In this document: in pieces, positions 1-8,275 of the stretch
Numbering within the stretch: position 1 is the stretch's first letter
Layout: the number at the start of each line of letters is the position of its first letter
Assembly (NCBI GenBank): GCA_031761875.1
Contig: CP134492.1
Location: 3,224,001-3,288,000 of the forward strand
Length of the DNA stretch: 64,000 nt
Origin: Bacillaceae bacterium IKA-2
GTDB taxonomy: Bacteria > Bacillota > Bacilli > Bacillales > Anaerobacillaceae
Direction of reading: 5' to 3'
Made by a program: the position numbers and the translations under genes
The notes under the pieces: generated by a model
The model's database searches: none
The model's input: the letters and a program-made list of their open reading frames with translations, nothing else
What the model was told of the DNA's origin: nothing

Positions 1-102
1 TACTTTTTGATAATCATTAAAGTTAAAGTACAATGGGACCGCACTAAGTACTGCCGTTGCGGCTGAAGCTTTTAAAAACGTACGTCTTCGCATTTTAGTC
101 AT
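1..102 (-). CDS. N-terminus of a Tat-exported protein (probable oxidoreductase), cut by window edge
   Basis: Only the first 34 codons are in the window. They begin MTKMRRRTFLKASAATAV, a typical twin-arginine signal (RRRTFLK followed by a hydrophobic Ala-rich stretch), so the protein is folded and loaded with cofactor before export by the Tat system. The ATG at 102 is preceded by AAAGGAGA at good spacing; an in-frame ATG at 108 is too close to that site. It is the last visible gene of a run containing tatA, an iron-sulfur protein and a rhodanese lipoprotein. That context fits a molybdopterin enzyme of the DMSO reductase family, but the catalytic part lies outside, so its class is inference. 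Confidence 0.75.
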   Translation of the reverse strand, partial: MTKMRRRTFLKASAATAVLSAVPLYFNFNDYQKV

Positions 103-188
103 TTTCATTCTCCTTTCTAACTACCTATCTTTCTAACTATCTTTTTACCTTTTATTTTTTTATCTTCCTAATCAACTAACTATTTTTT

Positions 189-207
189 TACGTACGAACT
201 GTACGTA
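189..207. repeat. Small perfect inverted repeat between rhodanese and Tat-signal genes
   Basis: TACGTAC and GTACGTA flank a 5-base loop in the gap between two minus-strand genes. There is no T-run on the downstream side for either strand, so it is not a convincing terminator. It could be an operator or an RNA processing hairpin. Confidence 0.4.
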
Positions 208-221
208 TGCTGGTATTAGCT

Positions 222-1298
222 TCAGCCAGCCGCTGCGGCTTCGCCGGAAAGGTTAAAATTTAAGTTTGCCACTGGCAACTTTCCTAATGAACCCACTGGA
301 ATACTTCCAGTTCCTGTTACTGCTGTGTCAGATGTCCAAACGCGCATACCCGAGTGCATGGCTACTGCGTTATAACCTAATTGGTTTAAAACACGATTTG
401 CAACACTCGCATCCGTTGCATTATAACCAATAATGATAATTTGTTTATCTAATGGAAGCTTTGCTAAGTTTTCTTTGTTAGCTAGAGTTTCCACTGGAAT
501 ATTAAGTGCAGTTTGTACATGACCGTTTTGATAATGATTCTCTTGTCGAATATCAAGTAAAAAGACATCATCTGCTTCCTCTTGCACTTTTTCCATTACT
601 GTCGGTGCCGGAATAACTGCGCTTTTACCAGACGATAAGTATTCTTTAGATTGAGCCAAAATTAACTCACTAAAATTTGCTACTGTTTCTGTTTCAAGTG
701 TTGGAAGTTCGTAACTACCCGTTTCTTGAACTGGGTTATTTACGACTTCAAAGTCAAATGGTTGTTTAATAAATGGTGCTCCTAAACCGTCAGCTGTACT
801 CCAGCCACCCATACCATATTCCATCGTTACTGCGTCATACCCTAACATGCTCCATAAAGCCACTGTTTGCGCTGCAGTATGACCCGAGAAACATACAACG
901 ATTAACTTCTTATCTTTTGGTAAATCTTGAAGATAATTAGCATCTGCTGTATTTGCATATGGAATATTTACAGAACCTTCAATATTTCCAATTGCGAATG
1001 CCTCTACATCTCTTACATCGACAATTAAAAATTCTTCCTCTGAACCAAATATGAACTTGTTATACACGTCATTTGGCAGAACAGACTCAATTGTGACATT
1101 TTTCAAGTATTCCTCCGATGCTTGTTGTAAAAGTTCAAAATGATCTCCTTCAAATTGTTCAACTTCAACCTCGACTCTTTCTTTTCCAGGTCCGATGTTG
1201 TCTATATTTGTATTCGCACTTTCTGAACAGGCTCCGAGAAATAACACCATCAAAACACTGCTTGACAACGATAGTAATTTTTTGTGAAACAATTTCAT
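222..1298 (-). CDS. Tandem rhodanese-domain lipoprotein
   Basis: A 358-residue protein with a lipoprotein signal (hydrophobic run, then LGAC with Cys24 as lipid anchor), so it works outside the membrane. It holds two rhodanese domains. The first (about residues 70-170) keeps the catalytic loop CFSGHTA with Cys136, the residue that carries a persulfide. The second (about 235-325) has IGYNATDA in the same place with Gly instead of Cys, so it should be catalytically dead. It lies 47 bases downstream of the iron-sulfur gene and upstream of the Tat-signal gene. Likely role is sulfane-sulfur (or selenium-type) handling or transfer to the exported enzyme; the substrate is inference. Confidence 0.85.
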   Translation of the reverse strand: MKLFHKKLLSLSSSVLMVLFLGACSESANTNIDNIGPGKERVEVEVEQFEGDHFELLQQASEEYLKNVTIESVLPNDVYNKFIFGSEEEFLIVDVRDVEAFAIGNIEGSVNIPYANTADANYLQDLPKDKKLIVVCFSGHTAAQTVALWSMLGYDAVTMEYGMGGWSTADGLGAPFIKQPFDFEVVNNPVQETGSYELPTLETETVANFSELILAQSKEYLSSGKSAVIPAPTVMEKVQEEADDVFLLDIRQENHYQNGHVQTALNIPVETLANKENLAKLPLDKQIIIIGYNATDASVANRVLNQLGYNAVAMHSGMRVWTSDTAVTGTGSIPVGSLGKLPVANLNFNLSGEAAAAG

Positions 1299-1345
1299 AA
1301 TTCACCTCTCCCATCCCTAATCTTCTTTATTTCTAGTTTAAAAAA

Positions 1346-2470
1346 TCAACTTGTAAAAAAACGACTTGGATCTTTTTCCTTTTTTGCTTTACAGAAAAAG
1401 CAAGTTACCTCAGTTTCCTGAGTTGTTTTAAATGTTGTACCGCAATCTGAACACTCGGCTATATTCATCGAAATAAGTTCTTTTTTAAAATCTATTTCTT
1501 CTTTTTTAGGATCAGATTTAGTGAGAGCTCCAATAGGACAAGCAAGACATTTATCGCACTCCACACATAAACGGCTATCAAAAATTAACTGCGCTACCTT
1601 CTCATTAGTTTTCCAAGAAATTGCTTTTGTTGGACAAATTTTTTCGCAGACATTGCAGCCATTACAGCTGTCATTGACAGCGAAAGAAAAGGAAGCGTTA
1701 GAATTTTGATACTCAACTTCATTCAATCGCTTTTCACCCATATAAAAGTCATTTAAAAGCTTTTTCTTAAATTGAATTCGTTCCACTATCGATAGGCTTT
1801 CAAATTTTTCATCTGCAACTGTTTGAGTATCATCCTTTTTACTTGTTGGCAATATCAATTCTTTAATACTTGATATTGAGAACCTACTCAACAGCTCTCT
1901 TCTTGAAACAGCATTAACGGTTTGTTCGCTACTACTTTGTGGAAGTTGATGCTTTGTTTTTATTTTGAAAATAGCACCTGAATTTTCAAACTGCCATTGG
2001 AGTTTTTCAAGGTGTCTAGAAATTTTTTCGGCACCGACTTTTCGACAAGATTGACAATGTTCTGTATAGATGTGAAGTTCTTCACATCTATCAGCGTATT
2101 GACTTAGAAGTGGAAAGTCTAAATAAAGTAAACACGGAACTTTAATACCTCGATTAAATTCTTCAACTTGGTCACATGTAATTTCTGCTAGCGGGAATTC
2201 ATCAACATATTGCGCTACCTTTGCATAAGGCTTACGAATATGGTCAATCGCATTTACAGGACATTCACTAACGCAAGCTCCACAATCAATGCATTTCGTG
2301 TCAACGATAACTGGGGTTTGATTTTGTAATGAGATCGCATCTTCATCGCAACAATCGACGCATAAACTGCAAGCTACTCTTTTATTTCCGAAGTTTTTAC
2401 ACGCTTCTTGATACACTGCTACTACTTCTGTTGTCAGTAATTTTTGAATAGCAGAACTCATTAATTTCAC
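1346..2470 (-). CDS. Cytoplasmic multi-cluster 4Fe-4S ferredoxin-type protein
   Basis: 374 residues with several cysteine clusters. Near the N-terminus are C34, C37, C40 and C41, then C60-x2-C63-x2-C66-x3-C70-P. A second ferredoxin pair lies around residues 265-315 (CNGCNVCEKICP and CVECDKCLACP). The C-terminal tail has two CxxC pairs (CSDC...CFFC) resembling a zinc ribbon or rubredoxin knuckle. No signal peptide is present, so it is cytoplasmic. It resembles electron-transfer subunits or maturation ferredoxins linked to molybdoenzymes. tatA is 13 bases upstream and the rhodanese gene is downstream, suggesting one redox operon. The exact partner cannot be told from this window. Confidence 0.8.
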   Translation of the reverse strand: MKLMSSAIQKLLTTEVVAVYQEACKNFGNKRVACSLCVDCCDEDAISLQNQTPVIVDTKCIDCGACVSECPVNAIDHIRKPYAKVAQYVDEFPLAEITCDQVEEFNRGIKVPCLLYLDFPLLSQYADRCEELHIYTEHCQSCRKVGAEKISRHLEKLQWQFENSGAIFKIKTKHQLPQSSSEQTVNAVSRRELLSRFSISSIKELILPTSKKDDTQTVADEKFESLSIVERIQFKKKLLNDFYMGEKRLNEVEYQNSNASFSFAVNDSCNGCNVCEKICPTKAISWKTNEKVAQLIFDSRLCVECDKCLACPIGALTKSDPKKEEIDFKKELISMNIAECSDCGTTFKTTQETEVTCFFCKAKKEKDPSRFFTS

Positions 2471-2483
2471 CCCTTACAATTCC

Positions 2484-2672
2484 TTATTTCTTATCGTCTT
2501 TAAACGTGCTTGTCAGATCGACATCCTCTCTTATCTCTTTTGTTGCTTTCTTAAATTCCTTCAATGTATTACCAACTGCTCTACCAATTTCAGGTAGCTT
2601 TTTTGGTCCAAATATAATTAAAGCGATCACTAGTATAAGTACCAATCCTGGAATACCAATATTTGATATCAA
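2484..2672 (-). CDS. tatA: Sec-independent translocase protein TatA
   Basis: 62 residues: one membrane helix ([16 protein letters not shown]), the [14 protein letters not shown] hinge typical of TatA/E, then an amphipathic helix and a charged tail. It forms the pore-like part of the twin-arginine translocase. The start is TTG at 2672, preceded by AAAAGGAGGGG at proper spacing. It is first in the run of four genes ending with a Tat-signal protein, so it is probably a dedicated TatA for that cargo. No tatC is in the window. A possible -10 (TATAAT on the minus strand) lies at 2742-2747. Confidence 0.93.
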   Translation of the reverse strand: MISNIGIPGLVLILVIALIIFGPKKLPEIGRAVGNTLKEFKKATKEIREDVDLTSTFKDDKK

Positions 2673-2900
2673 GTAAACCCCTCCTTTTTATTACTCTAAT
2701 ACTAGAAAGCATCATATAAAACCTTGATGTTTCTTAGTTTCATTATAAATTCGAAATGTGAAATGAGCATGAATTTTAAATGATATATATGTGAACAGAT
2801 ACACTAATGGGTATACAAAATTTACTAGTATAAAAAAATCACAAGCAACTTGATTACTTACTAAGGCAAACATTGATGATTTCTTACTTTAGGCATTTCC

Positions 2901-2941
2901 AAAAAAAAAACACTGCATACCAACTAGTGGTTTGCAGTGTT
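2901..2941 (-). terminator. Rho-independent terminator of the chemotaxis gene
   Basis: AACACTGCA pairs perfectly with TGCAGTGTT around a 15-base loop. On the minus strand it is followed by a run of ten T. It lies just past the stop of the methyl-accepting chemotaxis gene. Confidence 0.9.
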
Positions 2942-2953
2942 TAACTTCGCTGA

Positions 2954-4435
2954 TTATTTTCTTTCGTCAGTCAATTTTTGCAATTGTCTTGTCATACTAT
3001 CTAGCTCCTCAAAAGAATTAGTTATATTTTCAATTCGTGCGTGCTGTTCTTCTACATGCGCCATAATTTCTTCTGATTGTGAACTTGATTGTTCTGTCAC
3101 ACTTGAAACAGCAGAAATTTCATCAATAATAGCCATCGCTGATTGCTCTAGCTTGTTGAGCATTGCTTTTATGTCCTCTGCTTGGTGAGCTACTTTTGAG
3201 GTATTGTTTAAAATTTGGCTAAAACTTTCTTTACTTTGTTCAGTTGCTTCAATACTTGAGGTAACAGCATCTTCGCCTTCACCAATTTGCTTTGTTACTT
3301 GAGCGGTTTTTCCTTGAATTTCATGAAGAATTTCACTTATTTTTACTGTAGAGCGCTGCGAGCCTTCAGCTAGTTTACGAACTTCGTCAGCAACGACAGC
3401 AAAGCCCTTACCGTGTTCTCCAGCCCTAGCTGCTTCAATAGCAGCATTGAGAGCCAATAGGTTTGTTTGATTCGAAATGTCACTAATCGAAGAAAGAATC
3501 GTCCCAATTTGGTTTGTCTGATTGTTTAACTCTTTCATTAATTGACTTGCAGCACTTATAGTTTGGCTTACTTGTCTCATATGAGAAGACAACTGCAATA
3601 TCTGATCATTTCCTTTGCTGGTAATCTCACGTGTTTCCGTCGAAAGATTCCCCATTTGAATAGAAGTTCGCGAAACATTAGCGACTATTTCATTTGTACT
3701 ATTCATCGAGTCATTCATTTCAAGTACACTTGCTGCTTGAGCCTCAACACCTCTTGTTACTTCCCCAAAAGCTGTTGTTATTTCATTAGAGATTTTCTGT
3801 GTAGCCATTATATTCCCTTTAAGTGTTTCACTAAAATTAGTAATAACTTGAACGGAGTTCGTTACTTCTTTTAAAATTTGATCAACTTTTATTTTATCTT
3901 GTTTCATCTCTTCATGCTGTTTATTAACCTTATCTTGCATTCGTTCACCAATTCTTGCTTGTGTGATTAGAACACTCGTAATAATGATGTACATGATATT
4001 CATTGAGATAAATACATCGTTGCCAACACCAAAAAACATTTCTTCTCGGTAAGTAAAGAAAAAATAGTTAGAGAGGATTAATCCAGATATAGTCGCCGCT
4101 GCAATAGAACGAAAATTATGGAAAAGTGTTAAGAATGCTACGACAACATAAATCATTAAGTAATTCGAAAATTTTGGTGAAGTCGAAACCATCACAAAGA
4201 TAAGAATACTAAAACCAATGACAGCGACATATTGAATTTTGTAAACTAAAACACGTTTTAAAGTCATAAATGTGACAACGCTTAAGACGACTATCCCTGC
4301 AAAACTGTAACCAATAATCCCATTAATCGGTACTTTAGACATAAAGTTACTGGCTAAGCCTAGAAAAAATGCAAACCACAATAGCTTCATAAGTAGCTGA
4401 TTGCGATCTTGAATAACTTGATGTTGCTCGTCCAT
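2954..4435 (-). CDS. Methyl-accepting chemotaxis protein with six membrane helices
   Basis: The first part holds about six closely spaced hydrophobic helices with very short loops, so there is no sizeable outer sensor domain. Next comes a linker and a long coiled-coil signalling domain with the conserved tip [20 protein letters not shown], which contacts CheA and CheW. The start chosen is the ATG at 4435, preceded by TTAAGGGG; the longer frame begins at 4480 but its upstream site is weak. The protein would be about 493 residues. Sensing within or through the membrane (energy state, hydrophobic ligand) is inferred from the layout. The ligand is unknown. Confidence 0.88.
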   Translation of the reverse strand: MDEQHQVIQDRNQLLMKLLWFAFFLGLASNFMSKVPINGIIGYSFAGIVVLSVVTFMTLKRVLVYKIQYVAVIGFSILIFVMVSTSPKFSNYLMIYVVVAFLTLFHNFRSIAAATISGLILSNYFFFTYREEMFFGVGNDVFISMNIMYIIITSVLITQARIGERMQDKVNKQHEEMKQDKIKVDQILKEVTNSVQVITNFSETLKGNIMATQKISNEITTAFGEVTRGVEAQAASVLEMNDSMNSTNEIVANVSRTSIQMGNLSTETREITSKGNDQILQLSSHMRQVSQTISAASQLMKELNNQTNQIGTILSSISDISNQTNLLALNAAIEAARAGEHGKGFAVVADEVRKLAEGSQRSTVKISEILHEIQGKTAQVTKQIGEGEDAVTSSIEATEQSKESFSQILNNTSKVAHQAEDIKAMLNKLEQSAMAIIDEISAVSSVTEQSSSQSEEIMAHVEEQHARIENITNSFEELDSMTRQLQKLTDERK

Positions 4436-4534
4436 TAAATTTTCGCCCCTTAATATAATTTCCTTTTCTTGTAATTTCATAATCCTTAGCTTTTAAATAG
4501 AAAAAATGAATTAATCACATTAAACTTTTTTAAA

Positions 4535-4572
4535 TTAAAAAGAGCAATGAATGGTAATTCATTCAATACTCT
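4535..4572 (-). terminator. Probable terminator of the addB-addA operon
   Basis: AGAG-ATGAATG pairs with CATTCA-CTCT (with one mismatch and one G-U), followed on the minus strand by TTTTTAATTT. It is about 210 bases past the addA stop. The stretch 4573-4783 is AT-rich and shows nothing else. The rest of the gap, 4436-4534, would hold the promoter of the chemotaxis gene. Confidence 0.6.
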
Positions 4573-4783
4573 AAAGTTAACACAATATTCAATAATAAAA
4601 AATAGTTTTTTCACCATTTAGACAAATTTGTTCAAAAAATAAAACGACTGCTTTAAAAAGTTTCCCTTTTGAATTAGCTTTTCCATCTAAATCAAGGATA
4701 AATAATTTGTTATTTTTAAAGATAAGCTCCATTATGTCCTAACATTTCATTCTGAATGAATTTCATTCTTCTAAATAAAAATG

Positions 4784-7700
4784 TTAATATTTATCTTTGG
4801 AGGCATTGTTCTGTTTTAATAATGCCATTTTTTTTATAACCTCTCTCATTTTTTTTTCGATGTCAGTCGGCATTGTTACAGTACGAAAGCCTTCTTTTTC
4901 GTCTCTCATAAAAAACAGCGAAAGATGACTAACTTTTTGTTTATACTCTTTCTCAAACGCCATTTTATACAAGTAAAGCTGAGGAGCGTAATAAGTTGTT
5001 AGCTCAACGTAATTTTGACTTTTATTCGTCTTTAAATCAATCAGGTGATAAAGGCCGTTTTTTTCAACGATTTTATCAATTTCACCGATGATTTGAACAC
5101 CTTCAATTTCAACGACAAACTGCCATTCATTCGCTATTGTGCTACCCAAATTCATTTGTTCCAACTGTCGATAATTTACTATTAGTTTATCAACTTCTTT
5201 CCGATATTTTTCTATCTGAAGCTCATCTTCAAGTAATGCCAGTGCATCTTCTGTTGCTTCAGCTAATGGATATCCGTTATCAAGGAGCTCACAAGCGCGG
5301 TGAACGACCGTTCCTAGCTTAGCTCCTGAAATGGCGTCACTTGCGATAGATGAAAAAAGTTGTGAGCTGTCTTGTTTATCCTCTAACCATTCGTCCTCAG
5401 CTTTTACAATATATTTATAGTAATACTTTAGCGGGTCATTTAGATAGGTGATAATTTCAGATACAGAAAAGCTAACGGGTATAGCGTCCCTTTTTACGAG
5501 AGTTGGCGGATCATATTCCTCTTCAGTCCCTGACCATTCAGCTTGCTCTTTCACGTTAGAAATCTCGGTAATATAGTTAGCTAATCTCCCGTTTTCCTCG
5601 ATCGCTTTTTGAAGCATTGAATACCAAGAATTGTTTGTGCGCTTGTCAATTGAAGATAAAACAAGATAATCTTTGGCCCTTGTTGCAGCAACGTAGAATA
5701 ATCGTTTTGCTTCTTCAACAGCTTGGTCTTTAGAGCGTTGTTTAATTGTTTCAAAGGATGGTGATGATTTTTGGTCTGGTTTTTTTAAAGGGTGCTCTTC
5801 TTTTTCTTTTTCATATTGAACAACAATACGAACATCTTTATCAAAGCGTATTTTTCCAGTATCACCTTTTGGAACTTTTGCTAAGTCTGGTAAAAATACA
5901 ATTGGAAACTCTAACCCCTTTGAGGCATGAACAGTCATAATGTGAACCATATTTCCTTCAGCTAGCTCAATTTCTGCCTCACCTTCTTTATCCGATAAAG
6001 CAGCTAACTGTTTAACTTGACTCAAGAGATCGTCTAATGAAGCTGTCTGAAATTGGGCTAATACTTCAATCAGCTTTTCAACATTTTTCACTAATTGAAT
6101 ATTATTTCTTTGTAAGAGTAGCGTTGTTTTTAAGCCAGATTGCTGAAATAGTTCTTGTAAATAGTCACTCATTGATGATTGGGGGATAAATGGAACCCAG
6201 TCTTCGTAAAACTGTTTTAGTTTTTGTAGGGCAGCTTTATGCTCCAATTTTAAATTTTCGTCTTCTAAAAATAAACCTTCATAGATATAATTGGCTAAAC
6301 TTTTTTTCTCCCCCAAAGATTCGTCAATCGTTAAAAAAGCTTCTACTGTCAATCCAAATAACGGATTTCTAAGCAGTGCTAAAACATAAAGTGGTTCCCA
6401 TGGTCGATTTAACCAGGAAAGTAAAGCGAGCATATCACGTACTTCCTGTTTGTCATAAAAGCCGATCCCTCCATAAACGACGTAAGGAATTCTTTTATCT
6501 TTTAATGCGCGTTCTAGCTTTGTTAATTTTGTTCTCGCTTGAATTAAAATCGCAAAATCTCGCCAAGTAGGGGCGCGCCAACTCATTTTTTCGGCAACGA
6601 TTTCTTGTTTTTGTTCCATCATTTCCAACATTCGATTAATGATTACTTCATACTCTGTTTGCGCTCCGGGATCGTTTTCTGTTTGCTCTGCTCCGTTCAC
6701 TACTTGTGCTACTGCTTTATTTACTTCTTGTGGGTCTAGCTGCTTTTCTACTTCAGCAGGTAGTGTAATCATTTCAACTCGACATTCTCGTTCTTTAGGA
6801 CCCTTTCGATCGCTGTCAATATTCGTATAATGAATTTTGTAGGCAGCTTCGTCTCTGTCTTTTTCAGTGCCCATTATTTCTTGAAAGGTAACGTTAACAA
6901 ACTGAATAATACTATCACAAGTACGATAATTGGTACTCATGTTAATAAAGTCACTGTTTGGATCTTTTTTGGAAAAGTTAACAAGCTCATTCATTAAACT
7001 AACATCGGCCCCACGAAATCGGTAAATCGATTGTTTCCCATCACCAACAACAAACTGAAAAGCTGGTTGAATAAACTTTAACATGCTCATTTGCAACTGG
7101 TTCGTATCTTGAAATTCATCGACCATCATATGCTTGTATTTTTTCCGACAAGCAGCTTGAATTGCTTCATTTTCTAATAAAACAATTGCCTTTTGTTGAA
7201 GATCAGAAAAATCCATTGCAGCTCTTTCATTTTTTGCACTGTCATATTTATCATGAAAGACCGCTAGCATATGAGCAAAAAGTTTAATAATTATTTTTAT
7301 TTCTTCAATTTCTTCTTCCGATGGTCCTTTTAATTTCTTCCATGTTTCTTTTAATGGCTTATACAAAAACTCATATAGCTCATATAATGATGGATCGCTT
7401 TCTTTCCAGCTGCTGCTCACTCGTTTGGGCATAGCTTCTTCTAAAATTTGATATAAATTTATAGGGTTATTAATAACATGCTCATTGACTTCGCTAAAAT
7501 GGTCAATAATTTTTTCCTGAGCTTTCTTAGTTTCATCAAGTTCCATGACAAAGTAGCGCCCTTGTAGATAGAAATTTGTTATCGCTTGTTTTTGAGCCGT
7601 TTCAATAGATGCAAGTTGCATTTGGACTACACTTTCACTGTTAAAAAATTCTTCAATCGAGTCGGTAGAAGTAATAATTTCCTTCATTTGTCCGTAAACT

Positions 7701-8275
7701 GCTTTAATTGCTTCTTGCAACTGGTTTTTCGTGTAAAAATCATATAACGGACGCCACTGTTTATGAAACTGGGGTGAATCATACATATCTTCAAAAATTT
7801 TAATTTGAATTAATTTTGCTTGAACATCATCTAAAACGGTGAAACTTGGTGTCACTTTAGCTTCAAATGCATATTCATGAAGAAGTTTATGGCAAAAACT
7901 ATGAAACGTCGTAATTAAAGCCGTGTCTAGTGATTCTAGTTGCTCTTGCCAAAACTTCGTTGCTAAAGACTGTTCGTCTTTTTGATAATGTTCTTGAACA
8001 GTCGCTCTTTTTTCCTCGACACGTCCTCGAATACGATCTTTCATTTCTCGAGATGCTTTTTCTGTAAATGTAATTGCTACTATTTCTTCAACGTTGGCTC
8101 CGATCGGTGAAAAATTGTCATTTCCCAACAATTCTTGTAATTTTTGTTCACAAAGATGAACATAACGCTCGGTTAAGACTCTAGTTTTCCCAGAGCCTGC
8201 TCCCGCGGAGATGACAACTAAATTCTTTTCACTGAGGATCGCTGTTTCTTGTTCTGGATTGAAATTCACTTCCAC
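4784..8275 (-). CDS. addA: AddA-like helicase-nuclease (UvrD/Rep superfamily)
   Basis: 1163 residues. Walker A GAGSGKT is at 25-31, the DEFQDT helicase box is in MMVDEFQDTNQ, and GDGKQSIYRFRGAD and VAATRAKDYLVLSS complete the superfamily I motifs. The C-terminus has a RecB-type nuclease: GEIDKI (D1067) and LIDLKTNKSQ (D1080, K1082). It should unwind and resect double-strand breaks with its partner AddB. The frame starts at GTG 8275, overlapping the addB stop by 10 bases; a second GTG at 8269 has an equally good AGGAG spacing. It is a divergent member: the N-terminus differs from classical Bacillus AddA, so a second, standard addAB may exist elsewhere. Confidence 0.85.
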   Translation of the reverse strand: MEVNFNPEQETAILSEKNLVVISAGAGSGKTRVLTERYVHLCEQKLQELLGNDNFSPIGANVEEIVAITFTEKASREMKDRIRGRVEEKRATVQEHYQKDEQSLATKFWQEQLESLDTALITTFHSFCHKLLHEYAFEAKVTPSFTVLDDVQAKLIQIKIFEDMYDSPQFHKQWRPLYDFYTKNQLQEAIKAVYGQMKEIITSTDSIEEFFNSESVVQMQLASIETAQKQAITNFYLQGRYFVMELDETKKAQEKIIDHFSEVNEHVINNPINLYQILEEAMPKRVSSSWKESDPSLYELYEFLYKPLKETWKKLKGPSEEEIEEIKIIIKLFAHMLAVFHDKYDSAKNERAAMDFSDLQQKAIVLLENEAIQAACRKKYKHMMVDEFQDTNQLQMSMLKFIQPAFQFVVGDGKQSIYRFRGADVSLMNELVNFSKKDPNSDFINMSTNYRTCDSIIQFVNVTFQEIMGTEKDRDEAAYKIHYTNIDSDRKGPKERECRVEMITLPAEVEKQLDPQEVNKAVAQVVNGAEQTENDPGAQTEYEVIINRMLEMMEQKQEIVAEKMSWRAPTWRDFAILIQARTKLTKLERALKDKRIPYVVYGGIGFYDKQEVRDMLALLSWLNRPWEPLYVLALLRNPLFGLTVEAFLTIDESLGEKKSLANYIYEGLFLEDENLKLEHKAALQKLKQFYEDWVPFIPQSSMSDYLQELFQQSGLKTTLLLQRNNIQLVKNVEKLIEVLAQFQTASLDDLLSQVKQLAALSDKEGEAEIELAEGNMVHIMTVHASKGLEFPIVFLPDLAKVPKGDTGKIRFDKDVRIVVQYEKEKEEHPLKKPDQKSSPSFETIKQRSKDQAVEEAKRLFYVAATRAKDYLVLSSIDKRTNNSWYSMLQKAIEENGRLANYITEISNVKEQAEWSGTEEEYDPPTLVKRDAIPVSFSVSEIITYLNDPLKYYYKYIVKAEDEWLEDKQDSSQLFSSIASDAISGAKLGTVVHRACELLDNGYPLAEATEDALALLEDELQIEKYRKEVDKLIVNYRQLEQMNLGSTIANEWQFVVEIEGVQIIGEIDKIVEKNGLYHLIDLKTNKSQNYVELTTYYAPQLYLYKMAFEKEYKQKVSHLSLFFMRDEKEGFRTVTMPTDIEKKMREVIKKMALLKQNNASKDKY

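Noticed and set aside
2780-2815. Fnr/Crp-type box upstream of tatA (TGTGAACAGATACAC)
   Set aside because: The second half-site is poor, so it is not supportable although anaerobic control would make sense.
3542-3874. Plus-strand frame of 110 codons inside the chemotaxis gene
   Set aside because: Shadow of the conserved signalling domain on the other strand.
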